A stretch of 64,000 nucleotides of DNA from Pseudomonas botevensis (GCF_019145475.1 NZ_JAHTKI010000008.1:148621-212620), one strand, 5' to 3'; positions 24,780 to 34,733 are shown, numbered from the stretch's first letter. Numbers and translations are program-made. Notes: a model not told the origin generated them from the sequence alone.

Positions 24780-25541
24780 TCACCAGCCGCCGGACGAACC
24801 GCCACCGCCGAAACTGCCTCCGCCGCCGCTGAAGCCCCCGCCTCCACCGCCGCCACCGAAACCTCCACCGCCGAATCCGCCTCCCGACCCACCGGAGCCG
24901 CCACGGCCGGCGGGAAGGATACCGAGCATCTGGCAGATAAAAACAGTCAGGATGAACAACATCACCAAAAACACGAACAACGCCGGATGACGCGAGACGA
25001 AATCGTCCGTCGGATCGCCGGCCGATTCATACACCGTCGAGGGCTCGTCCAGCGGATTGCCGCCCAGCACCACCAGCATCGCCGCCACGCCGTCGCTGAT
25101 GCCCTTGCTGAAATTGCCGCTCTTGAAGGCCGGCGTGATGACCTGATGGATGATCACCGAACTCTGCGCATCGGTGAGCCGATCCTCCAGCCCGTAACCG
25201 ACTTCGATGCGCAGCTTGCGCTCGTCCCGGGCGACGATCAGCAGCGCGCCGTTGTTCTTGTCCTTCTGCCCGATGCCCCAGTGCCGACCGAGCTGGACGC
25301 CGTAATCCTCGATGCTGGTGCCTTGCAGGTCCGGCAACGTGACCACCACCAGTTGCTCGCCGGTCGCCTGCTCGTGGGCCTGCAACTGCTGGCTCAGTTG
25401 CGCGCGCACCGACGGATCGATCATCTGCGCCTGATCCACCACCCGCCCGGTCAGCGCCGGAAACGTCAACTCGGCCCGGGCGCTGACGGCGAACAGCCAC
25501 AGCATCAGCACCAGGCCCATCTTCAACACACGCATGGGCAA
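24780..25541 (-). CDS. YgcG-like TPM-domain protein with glycine-rich tail
   Basis: 253 residues: a signal peptide (about 1-23, ending SARA), a periplasmic TPM domain (about 25-160, with LTGRVVDQAQMIDP and GVQLGRHWGIGQKDKNNGALL), a membrane helix (about 188-210), and a tail of some 40 residues almost entirely Gly and Ser ending SSGGW. This is the usual YgcG layout. It lies 7 bases downstream of lemA, which it nearly always accompanies. The biochemical role is unknown. Confidence 0.87.
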   Translation of the reverse strand: MPMRVLKMGLVLMLWLFAVSARAELTFPALTGRVVDQAQMIDPSVRAQLSQQLQAHEQATGEQLVVVTLPDLQGTSIEDYGVQLGRHWGIGQKDKNNGALLIVARDERKLRIEVGYGLEDRLTDAQSSVIIHQVITPAFKSGNFSKGISDGVAAMLVVLGGNPLDEPSTVYESAGDPTDDFVSRHPALFVFLVMLFILTVFICQMLGILPAGRGGSGGSGGGFGGGGFGGGGGGGGFSGGGGSFGGGGSSGGW

Positions 25542-25548
25542 CCTCGGA

Positions 25549-26157
25549 TCAGAACTTCACTTCCGGAGCCTTGTCCGCGCCGGGGCTGGTGGCTTCGAAG
25601 GTCTCGCGAACCGGCAGATCGCTGTACATCACCTTGTGCCAGAGCAGGCCGGGAAAGGTACGAATCTCGGTGTTGTACTTCTGCACCGCGAGGATGAAGT
25701 CGCGCCGGGCCACGGCGATGCGGTTCTCGGTGCCTTCAAGTTGCGATTGCAGGGCGAGGAAGTTCTGGTTGGCCTTCAGATCCGGATATTGCTCGGACAC
25801 CACCATCAACCGGCTCAAGGCACCGGTCAACTGATCCTGGGCCTGTTGGAACTGCTTGAGCTTTTCCGGGTTGTCCAGGGTGCTGGCGTCGACCTGGATC
25901 GACGTCGCCTTGGCCCGCGCCTCGATCACGGCGGTCAGGGTCGCCTCTTCATGCTTGGCGTAGCCCTTGACCGTTTCCACCAGATTCGGGATCAGGTCGG
26001 CACGCCGCTGGTACTGGTTCTGCACCTGGCCCCAGGCAGCCTTGGCCTGTTCGTCGAGGGTCGGAATGTTGTTGATGCCACACGCGGTCAGCAAAGTGGC
26101 CAGTACCAGCAAAGTGGCGACCTGCAGGCGCGAGCGATAGGTTGGACTGACATTCAT
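25549..26157 (-). CDS. LemA family lipoprotein
   Basis: 202 residues. A lipoprotein signal (LATLLTACG, lipidated Cys26) is followed by a long helical LemA domain: QAKAAWGQVQNQYQRRADLIPNL, then EARAKA near residue 80 and MVVSEQYPDLKANQNF near residue 115. It begins the LemA-TPM-TPM operon. The ATG at 26157 is chosen as it gives a compact lipoprotein signal; an in-frame ATG 21 bases upstream has a poorer ribosome-binding site. Expected in the inner or outer membrane facing the periplasm. Confidence 0.88.
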   Translation of the reverse strand: MNVSPTYRSRLQVATLLVLATLLTACGINNIPTLDEQAKAAWGQVQNQYQRRADLIPNLVETVKGYAKHEEATLTAVIEARAKATSIQVDASTLDNPEKLKQFQQAQDQLTGALSRLMVVSEQYPDLKANQNFLALQSQLEGTENRIAVARRDFILAVQKYNTEIRTFPGLLWHKVMYSDLPVRETFEATSPGADKAPEVKF

Positions 26158-26416
26158 CGGACGGGTGCTCCCTTGCACATTTCATGAAAAATGAATCGCG
26201 AAACATTCTCAGCCGGCTGTTGGGGCATAATCGCCCGCACCACTGGATTGCAGCGGGCCAATGGGCTAAAAAGAGGCCCTGCGCGATCACGTCGCCGAAT
26301 CTGGCGGGGTTAATTCGGCTTTGCGTTTTGCATCAGCACCCGAACAACAATAGTCGCTCCCTAAATTTTGGCTGGCCGGCGTTGCACTGCCGTTTGCGCC
26401 CTCGAGAAAAATATTC

Positions 26417-28708
26417 ATGAAGAAGCTGTGTTTGCTGGGTCTGTTCGTCAGCCTGGCCAGTCATCAAGTATTGGCCGCCACATCCCCGGTGCCCCTGGAA
26501 AACAAGGACGCCTTCATCAGTAACCTGATGAAGCAAATGACCCTCGAAGAGAAGATCGGCCAGTTGCGCCTGATCAGCATCGGCCCGGAAATGCCCCGCG
26601 AGCTGATCCGCAAGGAAATCGCCGCCGGCAACATCGGTGGCACGTTCAACTCGATCACCCGCCCGGAAAACCGTCCGATGCAGGACGCGGCGATGCGCAG
26701 CCGGTTGAAGATTCCGATGTTTTTCGCGTACGACGTGATCCACGGCCACCGTACGATTTTCCCGATTCCACTGGCCCTGGCTTCGAGCTGGGACATGGAC
26801 GCCATCGGCCATTCCGGGCGCATCGCCGCCAAGGAAGCCGCCGCCGACAGCCTCGACATCACCTTCGCGCCGATGGTCGACGTTTCCCGCGACCCGCGCT
26901 GGGGCCGCAGCTCCGAAGGTTTCGGTGAAGACACCTACCTGACCTCGCGTATCGCCAAGGTCATGGTCAAGGCCTACCAGGGCGACACTCCGAGCAACGC
27001 TGACAGCATCATGGCCAGCGTCAAGCACTTCGCCCTGTATGGCGCGGTCGAGGGCGGTCGCGACTACAACACCGTGGACATGAGCCCGGTGAAGATGTAC
27101 CAGGATTACCTGCCGCCCTACCGCGCCGCGATCGATGCCGGCGCCGGTGGCGTGATGGTGGCGCTGAACTCGATCAACGGCATCCCGGCCACCGCCAACA
27201 CCTGGCTGATGAACGATCTGCTGCGCAAGGACTGGGGCTTCAAGGGCCTGGCGGTCAGCGACCACGGCGCGATCTTCGAGCTGATCAAGCACGGCGTCGC
27301 CCGCGACGGTCGGGAAGCGGCGAAGCTGGCGATCAAGGCCGGCATCGACATGAGCATGAACGACACTCTGTACGGCAAAGAGCTGCCGGGGCTGCTCAAG
27401 TCCGGCGAGATCGAGCAGAAAGACATCGACAACGCCGTGCGCGAAGTCCTCGCGGCCAAATACGACATGGGCCTGTTCAAGGACCCGTACCTGCGTATCG
27501 GCAAGGCCGAGGACGATCCGGCCGACACTTACGCCGACAGCCGCCTGCACCGCGCCGACGCCCGTGACGTCGCCCGTCGCAGCCTGGTGTTGCTGAAAAA
27601 CCAGAACGAAACCCTGCCGCTGAAGAAAACCGCGAAAGTCGCCCTGGTCGGCCCGCTGGCCAAGGCGCCGATCGACATGATGGGCAGCTGGGCGGCCGCC
27701 GGCAAACCGGCGCAATCGGTCACCCTGTTCGACGGCATGAGCTCGGTGATCGGCGACAAGGCGAACCTGATCTACGCCCGTGGTGCCAACATCACCAGCG
27801 ACAAGAAAGTGCTCGACTACCTGAACTTCCTCAACTTCGACGCCCCGGAAGTGGTCGATGACCCGCGCCCGGCCAACGTGTTGATCGACGAAGCGGTGAA
27901 AGCAGCCAAGCAGGCTGACGTGGTGGTCGCCGCCGTGGGCGAGTCCCGTGGCATGTCCCACGAATCGTCGAGCCGCACCGACCTGAACATCCCGGAAAAC
28001 CAGCGCGAGCTGATCCGTGCGCTGAAAGCCACCGGCAAACCGGTGGTGCTGGTGCTGATGAACGGCCGTCCGCTGACGCTTCTGGAAGAAAACGCTTCGG
28101 TCGATGCGATTCTGGAAACCTGGTTCAGCGGCACCGAGGGCGGCAACGCCATCGCCGACGTGCTGTTCGGCGACTACAACCCGTCGGGCAAACTGCCGGT
28201 GACCTTCCCGCGCTCCGTGGGCCAGATTCCGACCTACTACAACCACCTGAGCATCGGCCGGCCGTTCACGCCGGGCAAACCGGGCAACTACACCTCGCAG
28301 TATTTCGATGACACCACCGGGCCGCTGTTCCCGTTCGGCTACGGCCTGAGCTACACCGATTTCAGCCTGAACGACATGGCGCTGTCCTCGACCACCCTGA
28401 ACGCCAGCGGCAAGCTCGACGCCAGCGTCACGGTCAAGAACACCGGCAAGCGTGACGGCGAAACCGTGGTGCAGTTGTACATTCAGGACGTCACCGGCTC
28501 GATCATCCGTCCGGTCAAGGAGTTGAAGAACTTCCAGAAGATCATGCTCAAGGCGGGCGAGCAGAAAGTCGTGCACTTCACCATCACCGAGGATGACCTG
28601 AAGTTCTACAACGCCCAGCTCAAGTACGCGGCCGAGCCTGGCAAGTTCAATGTGCAGATCGGCCTGGACTCCCAGGACGTGAAGCAGCAGAGCTTCGAGT
28701 TGCTCTGA
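26417..28708 (+). CDS. bglX: Periplasmic beta-glucosidase BglX (GH3)
   Basis: 763 residues, the size of E. coli BglX, a periplasmic glycoside hydrolase family 3 enzyme that removes terminal beta-D-glucose from oligosaccharides. A signal peptide (1-20, ending HQVLA) is followed by the GH3 N-terminal barrel with the nucleophile D282 in GLAVSDHGAI. The second GH3 domain follows (from about 390, SLVLLKNQNETLPL), then a C-terminal fibronectin-III-like domain (about 660-750, ending with the LKYAAEPGKFNVQIG strand). It stands alone, with a REP-type hairpin after it. No sign of damage. Confidence 0.93.
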   Translation: MKKLCLLGLFVSLASHQVLAATSPVPLENKDAFISNLMKQMTLEEKIGQLRLISIGPEMPRELIRKEIAAGNIGGTFNSITRPENRPMQDAAMRSRLKIPMFFAYDVIHGHRTIFPIPLALASSWDMDAIGHSGRIAAKEAAADSLDITFAPMVDVSRDPRWGRSSEGFGEDTYLTSRIAKVMVKAYQGDTPSNADSIMASVKHFALYGAVEGGRDYNTVDMSPVKMYQDYLPPYRAAIDAGAGGVMVALNSINGIPATANTWLMNDLLRKDWGFKGLAVSDHGAIFELIKHGVARDGREAAKLAIKAGIDMSMNDTLYGKELPGLLKSGEIEQKDIDNAVREVLAAKYDMGLFKDPYLRIGKAEDDPADTYADSRLHRADARDVARRSLVLLKNQNETLPLKKTAKVALVGPLAKAPIDMMGSWAAAGKPAQSVTLFDGMSSVIGDKANLIYARGANITSDKKVLDYLNFLNFDAPEVVDDPRPANVLIDEAVKAAKQADVVVAAVGESRGMSHESSSRTDLNIPENQRELIRALKATGKPVVLVLMNGRPLTLLEENASVDAILETWFSGTEGGNAIADVLFGDYNPSGKLPVTFPRSVGQIPTYYNHLSIGRPFTPGKPGNYTSQYFDDTTGPLFPFGYGLSYTDFSLNDMALSSTTLNASGKLDASVTVKNTGKRDGETVVQLYIQDVTGSIIRPVKELKNFQKIMLKAGEQKVVHFTITEDDLKFYNAQLKYAAEPGKFNVQIGLDSQDVKQQSFELL

Positions 28709-28717
28709 TCCATAAAA

Positions 28718-28743
28718 CTGTGGGAGCGAGCCCGCTCCCACAG
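28718..28743. repeat. REP-type hairpin
   Basis: CTGTGGGAGCG/CGCTCCCACAG, an 11-bp perfect stem with a 4-base loop, between convergent bglX and clsB. It probably also serves as the terminator. Confidence 0.75.
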
Positions 28744-28763
28744 TCGGATTTTGAATGGGGCTG

Positions 28764-29921
28764 CTAGCCCCGCCGATCCAGAAGATTGACCACCAACCGG
28801 TCCACCCAGCCCCACACCCGCTGCTTGATCCGCCGCCACAACGGCCGGCGCCGCCACTCTTCCAGGCTCACCTGCTGACTCTGGGCAAAGTCCCGCTCGA
28901 AACTCGCCACCACGTCCGCCGTCAGTTGCCGATCCAGCGCCTCCAGGTTCGCCTCCAGATTGAAGCGCAGATTCCAGTGATCGAAATTGCATGAGCCGAT
29001 GCTCACCCAGTCATCCACCAGGACCATTTTCAGGTGCAGGAAACACGGCTGGTATTCAAAGATCTTCACACCGGACTTGAGCAATCGCGGGTAGTAGCGA
29101 TGCCCGGCGTAGCGCACCGACGGGTGATCGGTGCGCGGCCCGGTCAGCAGCAGGCGCACATCGATGCCTCGGGCGGCGGCCTTGCGCAGGGAGCGGCGGA
29201 TTTTCCAGGTCGGCAGGAAGTACGGCGTCGCCAGCCAGATCCGCTGCTGGCCGCTGTTCAGCGCGCGGAACAGCGATTGCAGAATGTCGCGGTGCTGACG
29301 GGCGTCGGCGTAGGCCACGCGGCCCATGCCCTCACCCGTGTCCGGCACCCGGGGTAGCCGTGGCAGGCCGAAGTTCGCCGAAGGTTTCCACGCCCGGCGA
29401 TGGCGGTTGGCGATCCATTGGCGGTCGAACAGCAACTGCCAGTCGAGCACCAGCGGGCCGGTGATATGCACCATGACTTCGTGCCACTCGCTGGTGTCGT
29501 GACCCGGCGTCCAGAATTCGTCGGTAACCCCGGTCCCTCCAACCACCGCCAGGCGCTGGTCGACCAGCAACAGCTTGCGGTGATCGCGATAAAAATTGCC
29601 GACCCAGCGGCGCCAGTTCAGCCGGTTGTAGAAACGCAGTTCGACCCCGGCACCGGTCAGGCGCTGACGCAGGTTCAGGGTAAACGCGAGGCTGCCGTAA
29701 TCATCGAACAGACAACGCACCCGCACGCCGCGCTCGGCCGCCAGCACCAGCGCCTGAACGATGGTTTCGGCACAGGCGCCGGCCTCCACCAGATACAGCT
29801 CCAGTTCGATCTGCTCGCGGGCGTTGAGGATTTCATCGAGCATGCGCGGGAAGAATTGCGGGCCGTCGATCAGCAGCTCGAAACGGTTGCCGTCACGCCA
29901 TGGAAACACCGCGCCGCGCAT
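28764..29921 (-). CDS. clsB: Cardiolipin synthase B (phospholipase D family)
   Basis: 385 residues of the ClsB group, which makes cardiolipin by phosphatidyl transfer. Both HKD motifs are intact: H114, K116, D121 (DHRKLLLVD) and H296, K298, D303 (LHLKMVLVD). It has no N-terminal membrane helices, which separates it from ClsA. A basic tail (RRRPLWRRIKQRVWGW) may bind the membrane. The gene start abuts the stop of the YceI gene with a single base between, so the two are co-transcribed. Confidence 0.9.
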   Translation of the reverse strand: MRGAVFPWRDGNRFELLIDGPQFFPRMLDEILNAREQIELELYLVEAGACAETIVQALVLAAERGVRVRCLFDDYGSLAFTLNLRQRLTGAGVELRFYNRLNWRRWVGNFYRDHRKLLLVDQRLAVVGGTGVTDEFWTPGHDTSEWHEVMVHITGPLVLDWQLLFDRQWIANRHRRAWKPSANFGLPRLPRVPDTGEGMGRVAYADARQHRDILQSLFRALNSGQQRIWLATPYFLPTWKIRRSLRKAAARGIDVRLLLTGPRTDHPSVRYAGHRYYPRLLKSGVKIFEYQPCFLHLKMVLVDDWVSIGSCNFDHWNLRFNLEANLEALDRQLTADVVASFERDFAQSQQVSLEEWRRRPLWRRIKQRVWGWVDRLVVNLLDRRG

Positions 29922-29922
29922 G

Positions 29923-30513
29923 TCAGCGCGCCGTGAAGATCAGCACCGCACCCACCGGCACCGACAGACTGATGGCCGACAGGCCGGCCATTTTGCGCAG
30001 GCTTTCCAGCCCCGGCGCCAGCTCGAAATCCTCGGCGTTGATGACCAGCGGCTCGAGGGTGACCACCTGGAAGCGCCGGTCATCGAGACGGGTGGCGAGC
30101 AGTTCGGCGGGGTATTCATGTTGTTTGCCGTGCAGGTTGACGGTCAGCGGCAGGCGCAGCTCCAGTTGCGCGCCGGGTGCAAGATCGTTGATCGGGCGCA
30201 GATCGATCTGGGTGGTGATGGTCGCTTCGGGGAATTGCTCGATCTGGAACAGCTCCTTGCGCATGCGCTCGTCGCGCAGCGGGATGCCGCTGTTGATCGA
30301 GTCCAGCTCGACTTCGACTTCGGCCTGACCGTTCGGATCGACCTTGCCGTGCAGCACCAGAAAGCGTTGCACTTCGGAAATATTGGCGTTTTTCGTACTG
30401 ACGAACGACAGCCGCGACGACTCGCCGTCCAGATACCAGTTGGCCTGGGCCGGCAGCGCAGCGGCACTCAACAGCAGGCCGGCGATGGCGGTGCAAAGGG
30501 AGCGGTTGAACAT
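29923..30513 (-). CDS. YceI-family periplasmic protein
   Basis: 196 residues. A signal peptide (1-24, ending LPAQA) is followed by a YceI lipocalin-like barrel (NWYLDGESSRLSFVSTKNANISE, then VELDSINSGIPLRDERM). Family members bind long-chain isoprenoids in a barrel. It ends one base before the clsB start, an operon pairing that fits an envelope-lipid role. The C-terminal stretch of about 35 residues is unlike most relatives. Confidence 0.87.
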   Translation of the reverse strand: MFNRSLCTAIAGLLLSAAALPAQANWYLDGESSRLSFVSTKNANISEVQRFLVLHGKVDPNGQAEVEVELDSINSGIPLRDERMRKELFQIEQFPEATITTQIDLRPINDLAPGAQLELRLPLTVNLHGKQHEYPAELLATRLDDRRFQVVTLEPLVINAEDFELAPGLESLRKMAGLSAISLSVPVGAVLIFTAR

Positions 30514-30614
30514 TCAAGACTCGTGGGGCGAATAAACCTGAGCCGAACATTAACTGCCAGCGATGGCTTCTGTACACCGCAAGCGCAACACAAAACCGTG
30601 GGAGATTTGTGCTG

Positions 30615-30920
30615 TCAGGGTTGCAGGCGGCAGCCTTGATGCTCGCCGGTCCATCCCGCGCTGTTGCTGCGCCCCATGCCGCTGACGGTGACGGTTTTGC
30701 TCACCGCATCATCGGTGAATCCGCTGGTCGGCAGCCATTGCTTCACATACCCGCGACAATAGTCGGCATCGTTGTTCATGACATAGCGACACGAACAATA
30801 TTCCTTGGCGGTGTAGGCGCTGATGATGTCCGGGAACGCCCACAACGCCTCCCGCTCGTGCCAGATCCAGCCGAGCAGCACGAGCAACAGCACCAGCAGA
30901 ATGCGTTTGAACAGTTTCAT
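30615..30920 (-). CDS. Small membrane-anchored protein, unknown
   Basis: 101 residues. One N-terminal membrane helix (about 5-21) is followed by a short periplasmic part with a cysteine cluster CSCRYVMNNDADYCRGYVKQW. It overlaps the upstream serine hydrolase gene by 4 bases, so it is translated from the same mRNA. I do not recognise the family. The spaced cysteines suggest a disulfide or metal site. Confidence 0.7.
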   Translation of the reverse strand: MKLFKRILLVLLLVLLGWIWHEREALWAFPDIISAYTAKEYCSCRYVMNNDADYCRGYVKQWLPTSGFTDDAVSKTVTVSGMGRSNSAGWTGEHQGCRLQP

Positions 30921-31996
30921 GGCCGCACCGCCCCCAGCACGCGTTTGAGCAATTCGTTGTGCCGGTAGCCGCCGTCACGATCATCGCCGTAGCGCACGAT
31001 CACCAGTTTTTCGCTGGGGATCACGTACAACGCCTGGCCCCAGTGGCCGAGGGCAGCAAAGGTATCGGGCGGTGCATCGGGCCAGGGCGACGGTGCGCCA
31101 TCCGCCGGGCGATTGAGCCACCACTGGCCGCCCGGCACCGCTTCGTCCTGATGGGCCTTGTAGCCGGCAAACGGCTGGAGGTTGAACGCCACCCAGTCCC
31201 TGGGCAGCAATTGCCGCTCGCCCCAGCGTCCGTCCCGTGCCATCAGCAGGCCGATTCGCGCCAGATCCCTTGGCCGCAAGTAGGCGTAGGACGAGGCGAC
31301 AAACGTGCCCTTGGCATCGGTTTCCCAAACCGCGCTGTGGATGCCCAGCGGCTCGAACAGTGCTGTCCAGGGATAGTCCGGATAACGCGACGGGCCGACG
31401 ATGGTTTTCAGCGTCGCCGCCAACAGATTGCTGTCGCCGCTCGAATAACGGAACGCCTGCCCCGGCGCGGCGTAGCGGTCGTGATCGGCGGTGAACGCCG
31501 CCATGTCGCGATGGCCGCGCGTGTAGAGCATCGCCACCACCGAGGATTTCAGCGGGGCGTATTCGTAGTCTTCCTGCCAGTCCAGCCCTGACGCCCAGTG
31601 CAGCAGGTCGGCCATGGTGATCGTCGGGTGCTTTTCCAGCGCCGGGTAAAATTTCACCGCCGGATCATCCAGTTTGAACAGGCCTTCGCCATACGCCACA
31701 CCCAGCACCGTGGCCATCAGGCTTTTGCTGATCGACCAGGTCAGGTGCGGGGTGTCGACGCGGGTCGGGCCGGCGTAGCGTTCGTAAAGGATCTGACCGT
31801 CGCGGATCACCAGCAAGGCATCGGTGCGGATGCCCTGACGGGTGTTGTCGTCACGTGGAGGGAACGCGTAGGCCTCCAGCGCGTCGAGCGCAGTGCCTGA
31901 GGGTTTCGGGCCGACCGGCCACTGCTCTCCGGGCCATGATTCGGCCTGAACCGTGCAACTGATCAACAGCAGAAACAGGAACAAGCCTTTGAACAT
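30917..31996 (-). CDS. Serine hydrolase, class C beta-lactamase family
   Basis: 359 residues. A signal peptide (about 1-18) is followed by a beta-lactamase/penicillin-binding-like domain. The SxxK catalytic pair is S88 and K91 (SISK), and a YSSGDSN motif takes the place of the usual YxN. HWGQALYVIPSEKLVIVRYG is the C-terminal strand with the HxG-like element. These proteins are usually esterases or peptidases rather than resistance enzymes. The ATG at 31996 gives the signal peptide. It overlaps the small cysteine-rich protein downstream by 4 bases. Confidence 0.85.
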   Translation of the reverse strand: MFKGLFLFLLLISCTVQAESWPGEQWPVGPKPSGTALDALEAYAFPPRDDNTRQGIRTDALLVIRDGQILYERYAGPTRVDTPHLTWSISKSLMATVLGVAYGEGLFKLDDPAVKFYPALEKHPTITMADLLHWASGLDWQEDYEYAPLKSSVVAMLYTRGHRDMAAFTADHDRYAAPGQAFRYSSGDSNLLAATLKTIVGPSRYPDYPWTALFEPLGIHSAVWETDAKGTFVASSYAYLRPRDLARIGLLMARDGRWGERQLLPRDWVAFNLQPFAGYKAHQDEAVPGGQWWLNRPADGAPSPWPDAPPDTFAALGHWGQALYVIPSEKLVIVRYGDDRDGGYRHNELLKRVLGAVRP

Positions 31997-32123
31997 GACG
32001 AGGGCTCTTGGAGAAAAGCTGCTGAGACTAGCCGGGATTGATGACAGATTGGGGATCGCCGGGGGTGTCTGTGAGGCCGCCCTCACGGACAAGCGCACGC
32101 CCACCAAAGCAACACATTCCAAT

Positions 32124-32148
32124 GCGGGAGCGGGCTTGCCCGCGAAGA
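32124..32148. repeat. REP element (single)
   Basis: GCGGGAGCGGGCTTGCCCGCGAAG, one REP unit in the gap between two same-strand genes. Confidence 0.75.
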
Positions 32149-32154
32149 CGCCCG

Positions 32155-33033
32155 TCAGTCCACCGCCAACGCCTTGGCCAACCGCTTCGCCCGCGCGCCC
32201 GAAGCCAGTTGCATCACCGACTGATCGCGCTGCCACATCACCGCCCACTCCGGACTGCCCTCGGCCAAGGCCTGATCGATCTCAGCCTTGAACGAGTCGA
32301 ACTGGGCAAACAACCCACCCAGAAGCACATGCCCCGCCGGATTGTTCGGAGCCTGGCGGCTCATCTCCGCACACCCGGCCAACAGCGCCAGCAGACGCAA
32401 TTGCAGCGACTGGGGCCAGTCGCTGTCCTGACCGACGCCGTACAACCAGGCCGTCATCGCGCTCAGCACATACACATCTTCCAGGGTACGAAACGGCTTC
32501 ACATACGCATCCCAGCCATCCCCGGCGAGCAACTCGCACATCGCGCCATCGAGATGCAGGCGACCGTGGCTGACGTCAGGCATCAACGGCAGCGCCGGGA
32601 GTTTTTCCACCTGCACGCCCGGCTCGCCTGGATACACCACCGCCAGGCTCAGACGCGGTGTTGCGCCAGGCTCCTCGCTGCGTGCGGCGATCAGCAGCCA
32701 GTCCGCCGCATCGCCGGCAGTGACGAAATCCTTGCGGCCACTCAGGCGCAGATCCGTCAGCCGGGTCTGCATGTCCGCCGGCCGCAGACTGCGCTGTTCA
32801 GTCGCACACAGCGCGCCGAGGCTCAACGGCGCACTCGGCCACAACATGCGCAATGCCGCCTGATAGCCCACCAGAAATGCCAGCCCCGGTGTCGCCATCC
32901 GCCGTCCGCCCGCCACCGCCAGTTCGAACGGCGAGACGTTGCCCAACTGATGCAACAACGTCGCAAAACCCTCCGCCAGATCAGCGACGGCGGGCAAACG
33001 TTCACGGCTTTGAAGCAAGTCTGGCCAGGGCAT
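32155..33033 (-). CDS. Acyl-CoA dehydrogenase-like protein
   Basis: 292 residues. The segment TDLRLSGRKDFVTAGDAADWLLIAARSEE (split here: LSGRKDFVTAGDAADWLL) looks like the beta-domain of acyl-CoA dehydrogenases, with helices before and after. The chain is far shorter than the usual 380-600 residues and I see no clear catalytic base. It may be a degenerate or specialised relative. The ATG at 33033 has AAGGAG upstream, better than an ATG at 33075. It is divergent from olsB. Confidence 0.6.
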   Translation of the reverse strand: MPWPDLLQSRERLPAVADLAEGFATLLHQLGNVSPFELAVAGGRRMATPGLAFLVGYQAALRMLWPSAPLSLGALCATEQRSLRPADMQTRLTDLRLSGRKDFVTAGDAADWLLIAARSEEPGATPRLSLAVVYPGEPGVQVEKLPALPLMPDVSHGRLHLDGAMCELLAGDGWDAYVKPFRTLEDVYVLSAMTAWLYGVGQDSDWPQSLQLRLLALLAGCAEMSRQAPNNPAGHVLLGGLFAQFDSFKAEIDQALAEGSPEWAVMWQRDQSVMQLASGARAKRLAKALAVD

Positions 33034-33186
33034 AAGAGGCTCCTTGGGGGCTGTCATATAAGCATCACCAAACATTCATGGCGATGACACCGGGGCTACA
33101 TAGCCTGACTTTGCACAACACGGCTGCATAAAGAAAGTCGATCGGCTGCAACCCACGACGGGTTAAAGGCCCGTACGGAGATTCAA

Positions 33187-33942
33187 ATGACTCAGATCGC
33201 CCGCATCAGCGACACCGGCAATGAACGCCGCCTGCAAGCCGAACGCCTGATCGGCGCCGAAGCCTTGCAGCAAGCCCAGGCCTTGCGCTTCAACGTGTTC
33301 AGTGGCGAGTTCAACGCCAAGCTGAAAGGCGCCGAGCTGGGTCTGGACATGGATGACTATGATGTTCACTGCACCCATATTGGTGTGCGTGATTTGAACA
33401 CCGGACGCCTGGTGGCGACCACCCGCTTGCTCGATCACGCCGCCGCCAGCAGCCTCGGCAAGTTCTACAGCGAAGAAGAATTCAGCCTGCACGGCCTGGC
33501 TCATCTGCAAGGCCCGATCCTCGAAATCGGCCGCACCTGCGTCGACCCGGCGTACCGCAACGGCGGCACCATCGCCGTGCTCTGGGGCGAACTGGCCGAA
33601 GTGTTGAACCAGGGTGGCTACAGCTACCTGATGGGTTGCGCGAGCATCCCGATGCAGGACGGCGGGATTCAGGCCCACGCGATCATGCAGCGCCTGCGCG
33701 AACGTTACCTGTGTACCGAACACCTGCGCGCCGAACCGAAAAAGCCGCTGCCGAGCCTGGATATCCCGTCCAACGTGATCGCCGAAATGCCGCCGCTGCT
33801 CAAGGCCTACATGCGTCTGGGCGCGAAAATCTGCGGCGAGCCGTGCTGGGACGAAGACTTCCAGGTCGCCGACGTGTTCATCCTGCTCAAGCGCGACGAA
33901 CTCTGCCCGCGTTACGCCAAGCACTTCAAGGCGGCGGTGTAA
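33187..33942 (+). CDS. olsB: L-ornithine N-acyltransferase OlsB
   Basis: 251 residues of the GNAT-like family of OlsB, which transfers a 3-hydroxyacyl chain from acyl carrier protein to ornithine, the first step of ornithine lipid synthesis. Seen are [20 protein letters not shown] near residue 34, [22 protein letters not shown] near 117, and [12 protein letters not shown] near 155, all in the family order. It is followed directly by olsA with stop and start overlapping (TAATG). Ornithine lipids replace phospholipids when phosphate is short. The sequence does not show a clear Pho box. Confidence 0.9.
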   Translation: MTQIARISDTGNERRLQAERLIGAEALQQAQALRFNVFSGEFNAKLKGAELGLDMDDYDVHCTHIGVRDLNTGRLVATTRLLDHAAASSLGKFYSEEEFSLHGLAHLQGPILEIGRTCVDPAYRNGGTIAVLWGELAEVLNQGGYSYLMGCASIPMQDGGIQAHAIMQRLRERYLCTEHLRAEPKKPLPSLDIPSNVIAEMPPLLKAYMRLGAKICGEPCWDEDFQVADVFILLKRDELCPRYAKHFKAAV

Positions 33943-34733
33943 TGAGCCGCCTGCGGGTGTACGCGCGGATCGCGCGAGTGCTGCTGGTGGTGACGCTAGG
34001 CTTGAGCATGGCCAGTGTCTTCGGCGTGTTCGAACGCCTGGGCCTGGCCCATTCGATGGAGCGGCGCCAGCGCTGGTCGCGGTTCTTCATGGCCCGCCTG
34101 ACCAACGCCCTGCCCTTTCGCGTGACCGTGCAGGGCGAGCTGCCGAAACAGCCGATGCTGTGGGTCAGCAACCATGTTTCGTGGACCGACATTCCGCTGC
34201 TGGGCATGCTCACGCCGCTGTCGTTTCTGTCCAAGGCCGAAGTGCGCACCTGGCCGGTGGCCGGCTGGCTGGCGGCGAAGGCCGGCAGCCTGTTCATCCG
34301 TCGCGGCTCGGGCGACAGCCAGTTGATCCGCAAACAGATGACACGCCATCTGCAAACCGAACATGCACTGCTGATGTTCCCTGAAGGCACCACCACCGAC
34401 GGCCGCTCGCTGCGTACCTTTCACGGTCGCCTGCTGTCGGCGGCGATCGACTCCGAGGTGAAACTGCAACCGGTGGCGATCCGTTATCTGCGCGAAGGTG
34501 AAATCGATACCCTGGCGCCGTTCATTGGCGATGACGATCTGCTGTCGCACCTGATGCGTTTGTTCAGCAATGATTGCGGCGACGTGGAGATTCATTTGCT
34601 CAAGCCGATTGCCTGCCAGGGCCGCGAGCGCGCTGCGCTGGCCTTCGAGGCACAGCAGGCGGTGCAGAAAGCATTGTTCGGTTCGATTCCGGAAACCCAA
34701 CAGGCACCGATGCGCCCGGCTATCGCGGCCTGA
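33942..34733 (+). CDS. olsA: Lyso-ornithine lipid O-acyltransferase OlsA
   Basis: 263 residues of the PlsC-like family. It adds the second acyl chain to lyso-ornithine lipid. The HxxxxD motif is H78 and D83 (NHVSWTD) and the substrate motif FPEGT is at 146-150. One membrane helix lies near the N-terminus (about 12-30). The ATG at 33942 overlaps the olsB stop codon by one base, so the pair is translationally coupled and will be made in step. Confidence 0.9.
   Translation: MSRLRVYARIARVLLVVTLGLSMASVFGVFERLGLAHSMERRQRWSRFFMARLTNALPFRVTVQGELPKQPMLWVSNHVSWTDIPLLGMLTPLSFLSKAEVRTWPVAGWLAAKAGSLFIRRGSGDSQLIRKQMTRHLQTEHALLMFPEGTTTDGRSLRTFHGRLLSAAIDSEVKLQPVAIRYLREGEIDTLAPFIGDDDLLSHLMRLFSNDCGDVEIHLLKPIACQGRERAALAFEAQQAVQKALFGSIPETQQAPMRPAIAA

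Noticed and set aside
24780..24900. Low-complexity DNA at the end of the TPM gene as a repeat element
   Set aside because: It encodes the Gly/Ser-rich tail normal for YgcG-type proteins.
26333..28741. An 802-residue frame antisense to bglX
   Set aside because: It is the mirror frame of a well-supported GH3 enzyme, made of His/Gln/Arg-rich low-quality sequence, and has no family signature.
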